Assembly: GCA_964412105.1 (NCBI GenBank)
Contig: CAYPNM010000012.1
Coordinates: 13,553 to 77,552 of the forward strand
Length of the DNA stretch: 64,000 nucleotides
Direction of reading: 5' to 3'
Origin: JAKAGZ01 sp964412105
Lineage (GTDB): Bacteria > Bacteroidota > Ignavibacteria > Ignavibacteriales > Ignavibacteriaceae
Positions 16,999 to 25,511 of the stretch are shown piece after piece; position 1 is the stretch's first letter, and each line of letters begins with the position of its first letter. The position numbers and the translations under genes are program-made. A model generated the notes under the pieces. It did not search any database. It saw only the letters and a program-made list of their open reading frames with translations, and was not told the DNA's origin.

Positions 16999-19086
16999 AT
17001 GTTTCAGGACAAAAATAATTCGGAATTAGATTCAAATATTTTGTTTGAAGGAGTAAATCAGGAATTACCTCAATCCTTTGCCAATCCCAAAAACTCTATT
17101 GGGAAAAAAGAGGGAGCTGTGATTTATCAGAAGGGGGATCTTGCGGAATATTTATATCTCCTGATTGAAGGCACTGTAAAACTTAAATTTACAGAACCAG
17201 ATGGAACAAATATTTATATCAATAAATCCGCAAACTCATTTTTTGGCGAACTGGAACTTTTGGGTAAAACACAAAGAAAATCATCTGCTGTTGCCGACAC
17301 TGACTGCAAATTGTATACTTTAAATTTAAATGAACTGAAAATACTGGTAAAAAAAGACAAGTTGATTCTGACAAATCTTTACAACCACAAAACATTTGAT
17401 ATTAATAAAGAAAATTTTAAGGAAATGACAAAGGATTTCCTGGATCCGGGTACCGATTTTTCACAATTCACAAAAACAAAGGAAAAAAAATCGATCGCGA
17501 AAGATAATGACTCCAGTAGTGAAGAAATTCCCCAGATTCTAGAAGAAAAAGAGGAAGAAGAACAACAAGGCGCATTTGATAAAATAATTACGAAAGATGA
17601 TTCAGATGAGGAAATAACCGAACAACTTGGTGAACTTGAAAAAGGCACCGAAGCAGAATTAATAAAAAATGATCCTGCAGAAATCCCCGAGCCGGAAATT
17701 TTAAAAGAAGAAAGTTCAGAAGCAAATGATACAAATGAAGAAAGCCAGGACAACCTGGATTTACAGGAAATTGAAGGAATCGTAATAGATAAAATTGATG
17801 AAGAAGAGCCTGCAGAGGAATCCTTTGCTGAAAGTTCCCCTGCTATAGAAGAACCGGTTGACGAAATGAATGAAGAGGAAGATATTCCCGAAATAATTGA
17901 AGAGGAGAAACCGGGAACTGACTTCTCGGATTATTATGAAAGTCTCTTAAAGGCAACTCAAAATATTTTTTCACAAATAAATATTGACGAGTCAGCAGAA
18001 GCAATTTCAGCTTCCGCGGCCAAACTTATAAATGCTGAAGGAGGGGTATTATACCTGGTTGATAAGGAAAACGAAGAGTTGAAAGCAAAAATGCTTTTAG
18101 ATTCTTCTATAAAAGATATTATAATTAAATTTTCTGATGGTCTTCAGGGTACAGCAGTAATTGAAAAAAGGTTAATAATATCAGAGGATCCAAAAAAAGA
18201 TAAAAATTATAATCCGGTTATTGAAGATCTTACCGGTATAAAAATCAATAATGTTATTTATTACCCCGTTATGACCAAAAATGACGATCCTGTTGCTCTT
18301 TTAGAACTGTATAACAGCAAGCGGGAAAAATTCGATTCAAAAGAGATTGAATTATTAAATGCAATCTCACCAAGTATACTAAAAGCTTTAAGCAACGCCA
18401 GGTATGTCGATATTCTTATTCAACAAAAAAAAATTCTATCCATTGGCGATATAACAAGTTTTATAAATGAAGACATTAAAAATCCTTTGCATAAGGTAAG
18501 GCAATATACATCCTTATTGAAAAAGAAAAATCTTTCACCGGAAATTGAAAAACTGGTTGATATACAAATAGGACAGATTAATACAATTGAAGACTTTCTC
18601 AGATTCACCGATGCGTATGCAAAAGGTAAAAACATTCTTGAGAAAAGCACTATAAAAATTAGTGAAGCGGTTTCGCGTATCCTTAATTTTTTGGCAGAAT
18701 ACGTTGAGTCAAGAAATACTATCCTCTACAAAAAAATTGAGGACGACGCTCTTGTTAATATCGACCTCCCAGCAATGTATATTGTATGTTATCAAATAGC
18801 AAAAAATGCTTGTGACGCAATAAATGATGAGGGGAAGATTTTCGTTACAACGGAAAAAGACGGTGACTATATAAAGATTAAGTTCAAAGATACAGGTATG
18901 GGAATATCTGAGGAGGTAAAGGGAAAACTGTTCAAACCTTTTGTAACATACGGGAAAAAACAAAAACCTGGACTTGGGCTGGCAATTGCAGAAAAACTAA
19001 TTACTGATCAGGGTGGATTTTTATTAGCAGAAAGTGTTTTGGGAGAAGGTGCTACTTTCACTGTCGCTCTTCCAATTGTTTTTTAA
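16999..19086 (+). CDS. cNMP-binding domain / GAF / histidine-kinase-like protein lacking the phospho-acceptor His
   Basis: A 695-residue cytoplasmic sensor. Domain order: cyclic-nucleotide-binding-like fold (about 35-125, YLYLLIEGTVKLKF, FFGELELLGKTQRKSSAV), a strongly acidic linker (about 165-305), GAF (about 310-470), a HisKA-like helix pair (about 478-545) and a HATPase domain (about 555-695) with N-box Asn603, DTGMGISEEVKGKLFKP and PGLGLAIAEKL. In the H-box, SFINEDIKNPL aligns with the usual GIAHEIKNPL, putting Glu491 where His should be. ATP binding looks intact, so it may phosphorylate by another route or act as an ATP-gated scaffold. No response regulator or DNA-binding domain lies nearby. 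It ends 9 nt before miaA. Confidence 0.85.
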   Translation: MFQDKNNSELDSNILFEGVNQELPQSFANPKNSIGKKEGAVIYQKGDLAEYLYLLIEGTVKLKFTEPDGTNIYINKSANSFFGELELLGKTQRKSSAVADTDCKLYTLNLNELKILVKKDKLILTNLYNHKTFDINKENFKEMTKDFLDPGTDFSQFTKTKEKKSIAKDNDSSSEEIPQILEEKEEEEQQGAFDKIITKDDSDEEITEQLGELEKGTEAELIKNDPAEIPEPEILKEESSEANDTNEESQDNLDLQEIEGIVIDKIDEEEPAEESFAESSPAIEEPVDEMNEEEDIPEIIEEEKPGTDFSDYYESLLKATQNIFSQINIDESAEAISASAAKLINAEGGVLYLVDKENEELKAKMLLDSSIKDIIIKFSDGLQGTAVIEKRLIISEDPKKDKNYNPVIEDLTGIKINNVIYYPVMTKNDDPVALLELYNSKREKFDSKEIELLNAISPSILKALSNARYVDILIQQKKILSIGDITSFINEDIKNPLHKVRQYTSLLKKKNLSPEIEKLVDIQIGQINTIEDFLRFTDAYAKGKNILEKSTIKISEAVSRILNFLAEYVESRNTILYKKIEDDALVNIDLPAMYIVCYQIAKNACDAINDEGKIFVTTEKDGDYIKIKFKDTGMGISEEVKGKLFKPFVTYGKKQKPGLGLAIAEKLITDQGGFLLAESVLGEGATFTVALPIVF

Positions 19087-19095
19087 CCATTCACT

Positions 19096-20007
19096 ATGTC
19101 CATGTCTCATAATTTGATTACTATTCTTGGCCCAACTGCGACAGGTAAAACCAGGCTGGCAGCAAAACTGGCAAAAGAATTTAATGGAGAAATTATATCC
19201 GCCGATTCACGCCAGGTTTACAGAGAAATGGACATCGGCACTGGAAAGGATTTGGAAGATTATACTGTTGATGAATTGCAAATCCCTTATCACATGATTG
19301 ATATTCTTGATCCAACTGAAGAATTTGATGTGTATAAATTCAATCGGCTTTTTTATGAAATTCATCGGGAAATAATTGATTATAATAAAATACCATTTCT
19401 TGTAGGCGGAACAGGACTTTATCTAAACTCTATACTAAAAGGTTATTCATTTGTTAATGCTGATTTCTCTGATGAAAATTTAAGTCAATTCGACAAATAT
19501 TCAGCTGCAGAGCTAAGAGACATACTGCTGAGACTTAACCCTAATCTTCATAATACTACAGACCTTCTTAACAAAGAAAGGATTATAAAAGCAATTATTT
19601 TGTCAGGATCACAGGATAAAAGTTATCCTAAACACGCAAAAATAAACTCTCTGGTCCTTGGAATAAAATTGCCAAGATCAGAAATCAAAAAAAGAATTAC
19701 AGAGCGGCTTAAAATCAGAATAAAGAACGGAATGATCGAAGAAGTTGAAAAATTGTTAAAAAAAGGAATTAGTTATGAAAAACTGGAATTCTTCGGACTT
19801 GAATACAAATACATAGGCCTCTATCTGAAAAAAGAGCTTGATTATAATGATATGTTCCAAACACTTAACAGCGCTATCCACAAATTTGCAAAGAAGCAAA
19901 TGACCTGGTTCAGGAAAATGGAAAAGGAAGGAATAAGAATAATCTGGATAGATGGCCCTGATTACGAAGTAGCAAAAGAAAACATTAAACAATATTTTGC
20001 AAAATGA
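19096..20007 (+). CDS. miaA: tRNA dimethylallyltransferase
   Basis: Adds a dimethylallyl group to N6 of A37 in tRNAs reading UNN codons. At 303 residues it is typical. P-loop ILGPTATGKT; SADSRQVYREMDIGTGK and PYHMIDILDP are conserved substrate segments; VGGTGLYLNSIL contacts the prenyl donor; QMTWFRKM near the C-terminus binds tRNA. A second ATG two codons on (MSHNLIT) is an alternative start. The gene overlaps the following glycosyltransferase by 4 nt (ATGA), so translation is likely coupled. Confidence 0.95.
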   Translation: MSMSHNLITILGPTATGKTRLAAKLAKEFNGEIISADSRQVYREMDIGTGKDLEDYTVDELQIPYHMIDILDPTEEFDVYKFNRLFYEIHREIIDYNKIPFLVGGTGLYLNSILKGYSFVNADFSDENLSQFDKYSAAELRDILLRLNPNLHNTTDLLNKERIIKAIILSGSQDKSYPKHAKINSLVLGIKLPRSEIKKRITERLKIRIKNGMIEEVEKLLKKGISYEKLEFFGLEYKYIGLYLKKELDYNDMFQTLNSAIHKFAKKQMTWFRKMEKEGIRIIWIDGPDYEVAKENIKQYFAK

Positions 20008-21347
20008 ACAATCTTCCCTTGCCCGTCAATAAATATCTTGATAAATATTCTATACCTGGATGGGAAATAACAATTGATACAAATAATAAATATGAAAATA
20101 TAATTGTAATACCTGCAATAAGTGAATATGAAAATGTAAAAATATTTCTCAATTCACTATTACAAAATAAGAACTCACCTTTTAGCAAAACTCTAATTGT
20201 TTTTGTAATAAATAATTTGGACTCTTCCAGCGAAGAGGTTAAAAGTGATAATGCTACAACAATAGGATATTTAAAAGAAATCATAGATAAAAATCCTTCA
20301 GATGAATTGTCAGAGGAAATAATTAGTCAAGAAATTAGCATCGGATATGTCGACGCAGCTTCACAAGGGAAAGAATTGCCTGAAAATAATGGCGGTGTTG
20401 GACTTGCACGAAAAATCGGAATGGATCTTTCTTTAGTTTATCTTGATTTCGAATCCACGAATAAAAAACTTTTAATTTGCACAGATGCCGATTGTATAGT
20501 ACAGGATAATTATTTAGAAGAAATAATAAATCAATTTAATAATTTCAATTTATCAGCAGCTGTCGTCAATTTTGCACACAATATTTCCGGAAATGATGAA
20601 TATACAAAAGCTATTATTTGTTATGAATATTACCTGAGGTACTATGTGCTAGGTTTGAAATATGCCTGTTCACCCTATGCTTTTCATACCATCGGCTCAA
20701 CAATGGTTTGTGATTATGAAAGCTATATTAAGGTTGAAGGAATGAACAAGCGTAAAGCTGCTGAAGATTTTTATTTTCTTGAAAAACTCGCTAAATCTGT
20801 TGAAGTAAAAACAATTTCCTCAACTACTGTTTTCCCTTCGGGAAGAAGTTCTTGGCGAGTCCCTTTCGGAACAGGCCAAAGAGTAACGCGATTTCTATCT
20901 AAGCAAAGGGATGAATACAAAATTTATGATCCGGAATCATTTGAAATCCTGAAAAAGTGGCTTATAGGATTTAATAAAAATTATGAGCTTATTTCAGATT
21001 ATCTAGCAGAAGCAGAACATGTTCATCCTGAATTGTATAAATTCTTAATACAGCAGGAGTTTGATAGACATTTTAGTAAAATCTTAAATCATGCGAATGG
21101 TGAAAAGCAGCTTAATTTACAGAAAAAAAGGTGGTTTGATGGTTTCCGGACTTTGAAGCTAATTCATCATTTGAGGGATACTGCGTTCCCTGAAATAAAC
21201 ACATTTGATGCTATTGATTTTCTATTTGAAAAGATGAAAATATCTTGCAATATTAAACGTGATGAAGGCACTAATCCCGAATTATCGGACCAAAAGGAAT
21301 ATTTAATATTATTAAGAAAAATTGATAGTGAAAACCTGTTTTTTTGA
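20004..21347 (+). CDS. Glycosyltransferase family 2-like (GT-A fold) protein
   Basis: A 447-residue predicted glycosyltransferase without membrane segments. The N-terminal nucleotide-sugar fold reads NIIVIPAISEYENVKIFLNS, a diverged form of the GT2 start; the DxD-type metal motif is LLICTDADCIV; NNGGVGLARKIGMDLS and KRKAAEDFYFLEKL (acceptor/ED region) also match. The C-terminal 150 residues have no clear assignment. The substrate is unknown. It is translationally coupled to miaA and followed 17 nt later by an FAD oxidase, an unusual pairing that probably reflects operon packing rather than one pathway. Confidence 0.72.
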   Translation: MNNLPLPVNKYLDKYSIPGWEITIDTNNKYENIIVIPAISEYENVKIFLNSLLQNKNSPFSKTLIVFVINNLDSSSEEVKSDNATTIGYLKEIIDKNPSDELSEEIISQEISIGYVDAASQGKELPENNGGVGLARKIGMDLSLVYLDFESTNKKLLICTDADCIVQDNYLEEIINQFNNFNLSAAVVNFAHNISGNDEYTKAIICYEYYLRYYVLGLKYACSPYAFHTIGSTMVCDYESYIKVEGMNKRKAAEDFYFLEKLAKSVEVKTISSTTVFPSGRSSWRVPFGTGQRVTRFLSKQRDEYKIYDPESFEILKKWLIGFNKNYELISDYLAEAEHVHPELYKFLIQQEFDRHFSKILNHANGEKQLNLQKKRWFDGFRTLKLIHHLRDTAFPEINTFDAIDFLFEKMKISCNIKRDEGTNPELSDQKEYLILLRKIDSENLFF

Positions 21348-21364
21348 ACTAAATAAAAATAATT

Positions 21365-22846
21365 ATGCTTATTAAAACTTCTCCGGATGAAATTCAAAAT
21401 TATCTTGTCGATGCCTCTAACACAAAAGGCTTCTGTGATGCTGTCTTTTCCCCGGAATCAAAAGAAGAGATAATTGAGATACTTAGGAAGGCTGGTAAAG
21501 AAAGGACTCTCGTTACAATTAGTGGAAACCACACTGGGCTTACTGGTTCGGGAATTCCAAGAGGCGGGATTGTACTTTCAACTGAAAAGTTAAATAAAAT
21601 TCTGGAAATAAATACTGAACAGGGATATGCTGTTGTTCAGCCCGGTGTTATACTGGCTGATTTTTTAAATGAAATAAAAAATAAAAATTATTTATATCCA
21701 CCTGATCCAACTGAGGACAAATGCTTTATTGGGGGAACAATTGCAACGAATGCGTCGGGAGCAAAAACTTTTAAGTATGGGCCTACTAGAAACTATGTAG
21801 AAGAACTTGAAATTATTCTGGCTGACGGTGAAATTCTCTATTTAGAGCGCGGAAAGCAAAAAGCAGACGGATACCTTCTTAAACTAAAAACAGTGGGCGG
21901 CAAAGAAATAAAGTTGAATATCCCGAATCTAAAAATGCCAAGCACAAAAAATGCATCAGGTTATTATTTTAAAAAAGATATGGATGCTGTCGATCTTTTT
22001 ATTGGATCAGAAGGTACGCTGGGAGTAATTACAAAAGCTAAACTAAAAATAATACCTGCTCCGGAAAAACTTATTTCCTGTGTGGTCTTTTTTAATCAAG
22101 AGAATAATGCATTGGGCTTTCTAGGAAAAGCAAGGCAGCTTTCATACCAGACAAGAGAAATTCACCAGAATAATACTATAGATGCGCTTGCTTTGGAATT
22201 CTTTGATAAAGGAGCGCTAAAATTCCTTGCAAAAGATTTTGCACAGGTACCGGCAAATGCAGCTGCTGCTGTCTGGTTTGAACAGGAAATTAGGAAGGAA
22301 AATGAAGATACTATCCTGGAATTATGGATGGAATTGATTGCTAAATTCAAGGGAAGTGAAGAAAGCACCTGGTTTTCACTGACTGAAAAAGATAAGAAAA
22401 ATATCAGAGATTTTCGCCACGCCATATCGTGGAAAATAAATGAATATATGGCAGGAAAAGGATTTAGAAAACTCGGAACGGATGTTGCAGTCCCTTATTA
22501 TAAATTCGAAGATTTATATTATTATGCTAAAAATGAAGTGACAAATTCAGGATTAAGATTTGTAAATTATGGGCACTTTGGAGATGCACATATGCATTTG
22601 AACATGCTTGCAGAGACAAAAGAACAATTTGAACTGGGTCTAAAGCTGTATTCCATTATATGCAAAAAGGCGATCGAACTAGGAGGAACAGTTTCAGCAG
22701 AACATGGAATAGGAAAAAACAAAACAGGTTACCTGATTAAAATGTACGGTGAAGAAAATATCAGGAGAATGGCTGAATTAAAAAAAGAACTCGACCCTGA
22801 TTTGATTTTGGGAGTGGGAAATATTTTTGACAGGAAATTCTTATGA
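21365..22846 (+). CDS. FAD-binding oxidoreductase, GlcD/D-lactate dehydrogenase type
   Basis: A 493-residue flavoprotein of the FAD-binding-4 / FAD-oxidase C family, oxidising a 2-hydroxy acid such as D-lactate or glycolate. The FAD domain contains TISGNHTGLTGSGIPRGGIV, LYPPDPTEDKCFIGGTIATN, ASGAKTFKYGPTRNYV and DLFIGSEGTLGVITKA. The C-terminal catalytic part has NYGHFGDAHMHLNML and GGTVSAEHGIGKNK. No iron-sulfur subunit is adjacent, so it resembles single-subunit D-lactate or 2-hydroxyglutarate dehydrogenases. It overlaps msrB by 4 nt. Confidence 0.88.
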   Translation: MLIKTSPDEIQNYLVDASNTKGFCDAVFSPESKEEIIEILRKAGKERTLVTISGNHTGLTGSGIPRGGIVLSTEKLNKILEINTEQGYAVVQPGVILADFLNEIKNKNYLYPPDPTEDKCFIGGTIATNASGAKTFKYGPTRNYVEELEIILADGEILYLERGKQKADGYLLKLKTVGGKEIKLNIPNLKMPSTKNASGYYFKKDMDAVDLFIGSEGTLGVITKAKLKIIPAPEKLISCVVFFNQENNALGFLGKARQLSYQTREIHQNNTIDALALEFFDKGALKFLAKDFAQVPANAAAAVWFEQEIRKENEDTILELWMELIAKFKGSEESTWFSLTEKDKKNIRDFRHAISWKINEYMAGKGFRKLGTDVAVPYYKFEDLYYYAKNEVTNSGLRFVNYGHFGDAHMHLNMLAETKEQFELGLKLYSIICKKAIELGGTVSAEHGIGKNKTGYLIKMYGEENIRRMAELKKELDPDLILGVGNIFDRKFL

Positions 22847-23391
22847 TTCAAAAAACCCTTATATTGCTTTTCGCAGTTTTCACACTTGCAAGCTGTCAGG
22901 CTCAGCACAAAAATAAAATAAGCAATAAGGATATGAGTAAAACGACAAAACCTGACAATCCATACTATTCACGGACTGATACTACAAAGCTGGATCTTCC
23001 TGATTCAGTATGGAAAAAAGTTCTTCCACACGATGTTTATGAAGTTGCCCGCCATGCGGCGACTGAACGCGCTTTTACAGGCAAATACTGGGACTTCTAT
23101 GGAAAAGGGACTTACTATTGCGCGGCCTGCGGAAACAAACTTTTTCGATCAGATGCAAAATTCGCAAGTACCTGCGGTTGGCCCAGCTTTTATGAACCAG
23201 TAAGACCAAACAGCGTTATATACAAACCTGATAACTCATTCGGCATGCATAGAATTGAAGTTTTATGCGGAAGATGCGGAGCTCACCTTGGGCACATTTT
23301 TGATGATGGCCCTCCTCCGACTGGAAAACGTTTTTGTATGAATTCAATTGTTCTAGATTTTGTACCGGACGACAGCACTCAGGTTAAATAA
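22843..23391 (+). CDS. msrB: Peptide-methionine (R)-S-oxide reductase, lipoprotein
   Basis: Repairs methionine-R-sulfoxide in proteins. A lipoprotein signal is present (LLFAVFTLASCQAQ, lipidated Cys18), so this copy acts at the membrane on the periplasmic side. The SelR fold has two zinc-binding pairs, YYCAACGNKLF and VLCGRCGAHLGHIF, and the catalytic Cys in GKRFCMNSIVLDF. Also typical are FASTCGWPSFYEP and GMHRIEV. The 182-residue length equals a MsrB domain plus about 50 residues of export signal and linker. Start overlaps the upstream stop by 4 nt; the next gene begins 3 nt after its stop. Confidence 0.93.
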   Translation: MIQKTLILLFAVFTLASCQAQHKNKISNKDMSKTTKPDNPYYSRTDTTKLDLPDSVWKKVLPHDVYEVARHAATERAFTGKYWDFYGKGTYYCAACGNKLFRSDAKFASTCGWPSFYEPVRPNSVIYKPDNSFGMHRIEVLCGRCGAHLGHIFDDGPPPTGKRFCMNSIVLDFVPDDSTQVK

Positions 23392-23394
23392 ACT

Positions 23395-24570
23395 ATGAAC
23401 GAATTAAATCAATCTATCCCACTTTCCCCTGTTGATTATGTTTTCACTGGCGCTGGCTCCCAGCCGATAACTTTTGCTTTTTATTACCCTGAAAAACAGA
23501 GCGAAGAAGAATTAAGAAGTAGCCTCAATGAAGCACTCAAACATTTTACAATACTTAAGAGTAGATTAAAAAGAATTTCTAAGACAAATTTTGTTTTTGA
23601 TATTTGTAATGATACTCTACATATTGAAATTCATAAACTTAAATCTGACTTTAACAAAAATGATAATATTACTAGGTATATATCACCCGTAAAATCAATT
23701 GATGCTAATTCACTTGCAAAAATTTCATTGACACATCTTAATAAAGGCTCGGTTCTTGCGCTGAGCATTTCACACGCATTGGTAGACGGTTTTAGTTATT
23801 TTCACTTTTTATCTTCTTGGGTTAAAATATGTAAAAATGGAAGGTTCATTCCACCATATATTGACAGGAATTTGTTTTCAAGCTTTATCCGGAAGAATGA
23901 TAAAGAAGTTACTAAAGATGACCTGCTAAATAACTGTGGATTATTTTATGGTGAAAAACGAACTGATAACAAATCCACGGCAAGCCATAGAGAATTTATT
24001 CAGGCTGAAACAATAAAAGAAATAAGTGAAAAAGCACGAAGTAAAAATATTCTACTTACGGAAAATGATGTCATAACGGGAATGCTTTGGAAAAAATTTA
24101 TGATAAGCTGGCTCAAAAAAAGCTCTGGTATTGAAACTTATCTATCTTTTCCTTTCGATTTTCGTCGGATTCTTAATGGATTCCCCAAGAACTATTTCGG
24201 TTGTGCTATTACCTTTGGCACCGCCAAATTAAGCTTATGGGAATTAGCCGAAAAACCCGAGGAGCAAATTGCAGCTCATGTAAAAAGTTCCGTTTCTAGA
24301 ATTAAAAATGATTACATCAACGCCACTTTAAACACACTGGAGAACTTCCGATACCAGGAAGGCACTGACGAATTTGAAAAATTGCACTTACGCCACTCCG
24401 AAAATGGAATTATAATAACAAATATTTCCCGCTTACCAGTTCGTGAGCTGGATTTTGGTGAGGGTGTACCTACACAAGTATTAACTTATAACGATGTACC
24501 GGGGAGTGCCGCTATTTTGCCTGCTACAGGGGGTGTTGAAATACTGGCAACACCTCCAATAACTTATTAG
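23395..24570 (+). CDS. BAHD-type acyltransferase (transferase family)
   Basis: A 391-residue CoA-dependent acyltransferase of the fold shared by BAHD, condensation and carnitine acyltransferase domains. The catalytic HxxxDG is His127-Asp131 in SISHALVDGFSYFHF, and the structural DFGWG motif of BAHD enzymes appears as DFGEG at 353-357 (RELDFGEGVPTQ). Having both motifs at the expected spacing favours BAHD over a peptide-synthetase condensation domain; no carrier protein or adenylation domain is nearby. BAHD proteins are best known from plants and fungi. The acyl acceptor is unknown. It starts 3 nt after msrB and ends the plus-strand block. Confidence 0.75.
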   Translation: MNELNQSIPLSPVDYVFTGAGSQPITFAFYYPEKQSEEELRSSLNEALKHFTILKSRLKRISKTNFVFDICNDTLHIEIHKLKSDFNKNDNITRYISPVKSIDANSLAKISLTHLNKGSVLALSISHALVDGFSYFHFLSSWVKICKNGRFIPPYIDRNLFSSFIRKNDKEVTKDDLLNNCGLFYGEKRTDNKSTASHREFIQAETIKEISEKARSKNILLTENDVITGMLWKKFMISWLKKSSGIETYLSFPFDFRRILNGFPKNYFGCAITFGTAKLSLWELAEKPEEQIAAHVKSSVSRIKNDYINATLNTLENFRYQEGTDEFEKLHLRHSENGIIITNISRLPVRELDFGEGVPTQVLTYNDVPGSAAILPATGGVEILATPPITY

Positions 24571-24611
24571 TTTACATTCATATTGAATACTTCCCACTAA
24601 AGAGGAGATTT

Positions 24612-24641
24612 ATGGCAATGAATCGGAGAAATTTCTTATGA
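24612..24641 (+). pseudogene. Possible relic of a Tat-exported protein gene (start only)
   Basis: A strong ribosome site (AGAGGAG at 24601-24607) is followed by an ATG and nine codons, MAMNRRNFL, ending at TGA. The RRNFL string resembles the beginning of a twin-arginine signal peptide. The best reading is the 5' stub of a decayed gene; a tiny leader peptide is the alternative. Confidence 0.3.
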
Positions 24642-24669
24642 CAATCCGGTTACCTAATATTTTAAATAA

Positions 24670-24807
24670 ACAGGATGCAACACAAAAAGAATAACATCGT
24701 TAGGGGAAATATTCCTTAAATTAAAAAATCCCGCAAACAATAAAATTGAATTGTGGGAATCAAATGATATCGTGTACAATAAGGGTTTGAAAGCCAGAAC
24801 GAAATAA
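24670..24807 (+). pseudogene. Possible relic of a PfkB-type sugar kinase gene (startless fragment)
   Basis: A 45-codon open stretch without a start translates as CNTKRITSLGEIFLKLKNPA followed by NNKIELWESNDIVYNKGL and a stop. The ITSLGEIFLKLKNPAN part resembles the N-terminus of 2-keto-3-deoxygluconate kinases (TFGEIMLRLSPPGN-type). A minus-strand terminator overlaps it, so the sequence is no longer a working gene. The match rests on memory of the family and is short. Confidence 0.28.
24723..24758 (-). terminator. Intrinsic terminator after the YgjP-like/cysS genes
   Basis: On the minus strand TCCCACAA pairs with TTGCGGGA (24751-24758 with 24729-24736, one G-T wobble), followed by TTTTTT. 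It lies 58 nt past the stop of the metallopeptidase gene and would end that minus-strand block. Confidence 0.7.
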
Positions 24808-24815
24808 AGATGTAT

Positions 24816-25508
24816 TTATACGGAATGGTTTTTTAGTTCATTTCTCAGAAACTTATAATCAGGACAAAATTCCTCAACTAACTTCCAGAACTTTTCCGAA
24901 TGATTCATTTGTTTCAAATGGCAAAGCTCGTGAATAATTACATAATCTACGACCTCTTTCCTGAATTTCAACAGATTATAATTAAATGATAGGTCTCCGG
25001 TTTTTGAACAGCTTCCCCATCTTGTTTTCTGACCACGGATCGATATTCTGCCAATCTCGAAATTTAAACTATCTGCAATGGTATGAACTCGCGCCACTAA
25101 AGACTTTTTAGCTAATTTCCTTAACCAGTTATTATATATTGTGACTGTATCTTCTATAGCCCCAGAGGGGCTGATAATTTTCAAATGGTGATCTTTGATG
25201 CTGATTTTATGCCTTTTTACAAAAAGATCATAATTCTGAGTTACCTTAATCTCATATCCAAGTAAATAAAAGTTACCTTCTGTTCGTGCTGATGCAACCA
25301 GGTGTTTTTTAATCCAGACAGATTTTTGTCGCAAGAATTTTTCAGCATCAGTAACCTGATAACCGCGAGGTAGAATTACTTCAAGCTTCCCCTTATTTTT
25401 AATTTGCAGGCGGAGGTATCTGGCTTTATTGCTGTATATTAAAATATATGGAATTGTCTCTTTTTTTAGCTGAATAGAACGAACAAGTGGTTTTAGAGGG
25501 CTTTTCAA
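24816..25508 (-). CDS. YgjP-like (DUF45/M48-type) zinc metallopeptidase domain protein
   Basis: A 230-residue protein of the YgjP family. The C-terminal domain carries the zinc motif HELCH in DYVIIHELCHLKQMNHSEKF, with a further His in the NHSEKFW segment as third ligand; RGQKTRWGSCSKTGDLSFN is the family's conserved strand region. The N-terminal half (IYSNKARYLRLQIKNKGKLE) is the usual all-beta part. Some relatives associate with restriction systems, but none is present here. It begins 3 nt after cysS and is probably co-transcribed with it. Confidence 0.85.
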   Translation of the reverse strand: MKSPLKPLVRSIQLKKETIPYILIYSNKARYLRLQIKNKGKLEVILPRGYQVTDAEKFLRQKSVWIKKHLVASARTEGNFYLLGYEIKVTQNYDLFVKRHKISIKDHHLKIISPSGAIEDTVTIYNNWLRKLAKKSLVARVHTIADSLNFEIGRISIRGQKTRWGSCSKTGDLSFNYNLLKFRKEVVDYVIIHELCHLKQMNHSEKFWKLVEEFCPDYKFLRNELKNHSV

Positions 25509-25511
25509 TGT

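Noticed and set aside
17379..17753. Ser/Phe-rich minus-strand ORF of 124 codons
   Set aside because: It is the reverse complement of the Glu/Asp-rich linker of the cNMP-GAF-kinase gene, an artefact of composition.
24816..25508. Restriction-modification island around the YgjP-like gene
   Set aside because: No methylase, specificity or helicase subunit is adjacent; neighbours are housekeeping genes.
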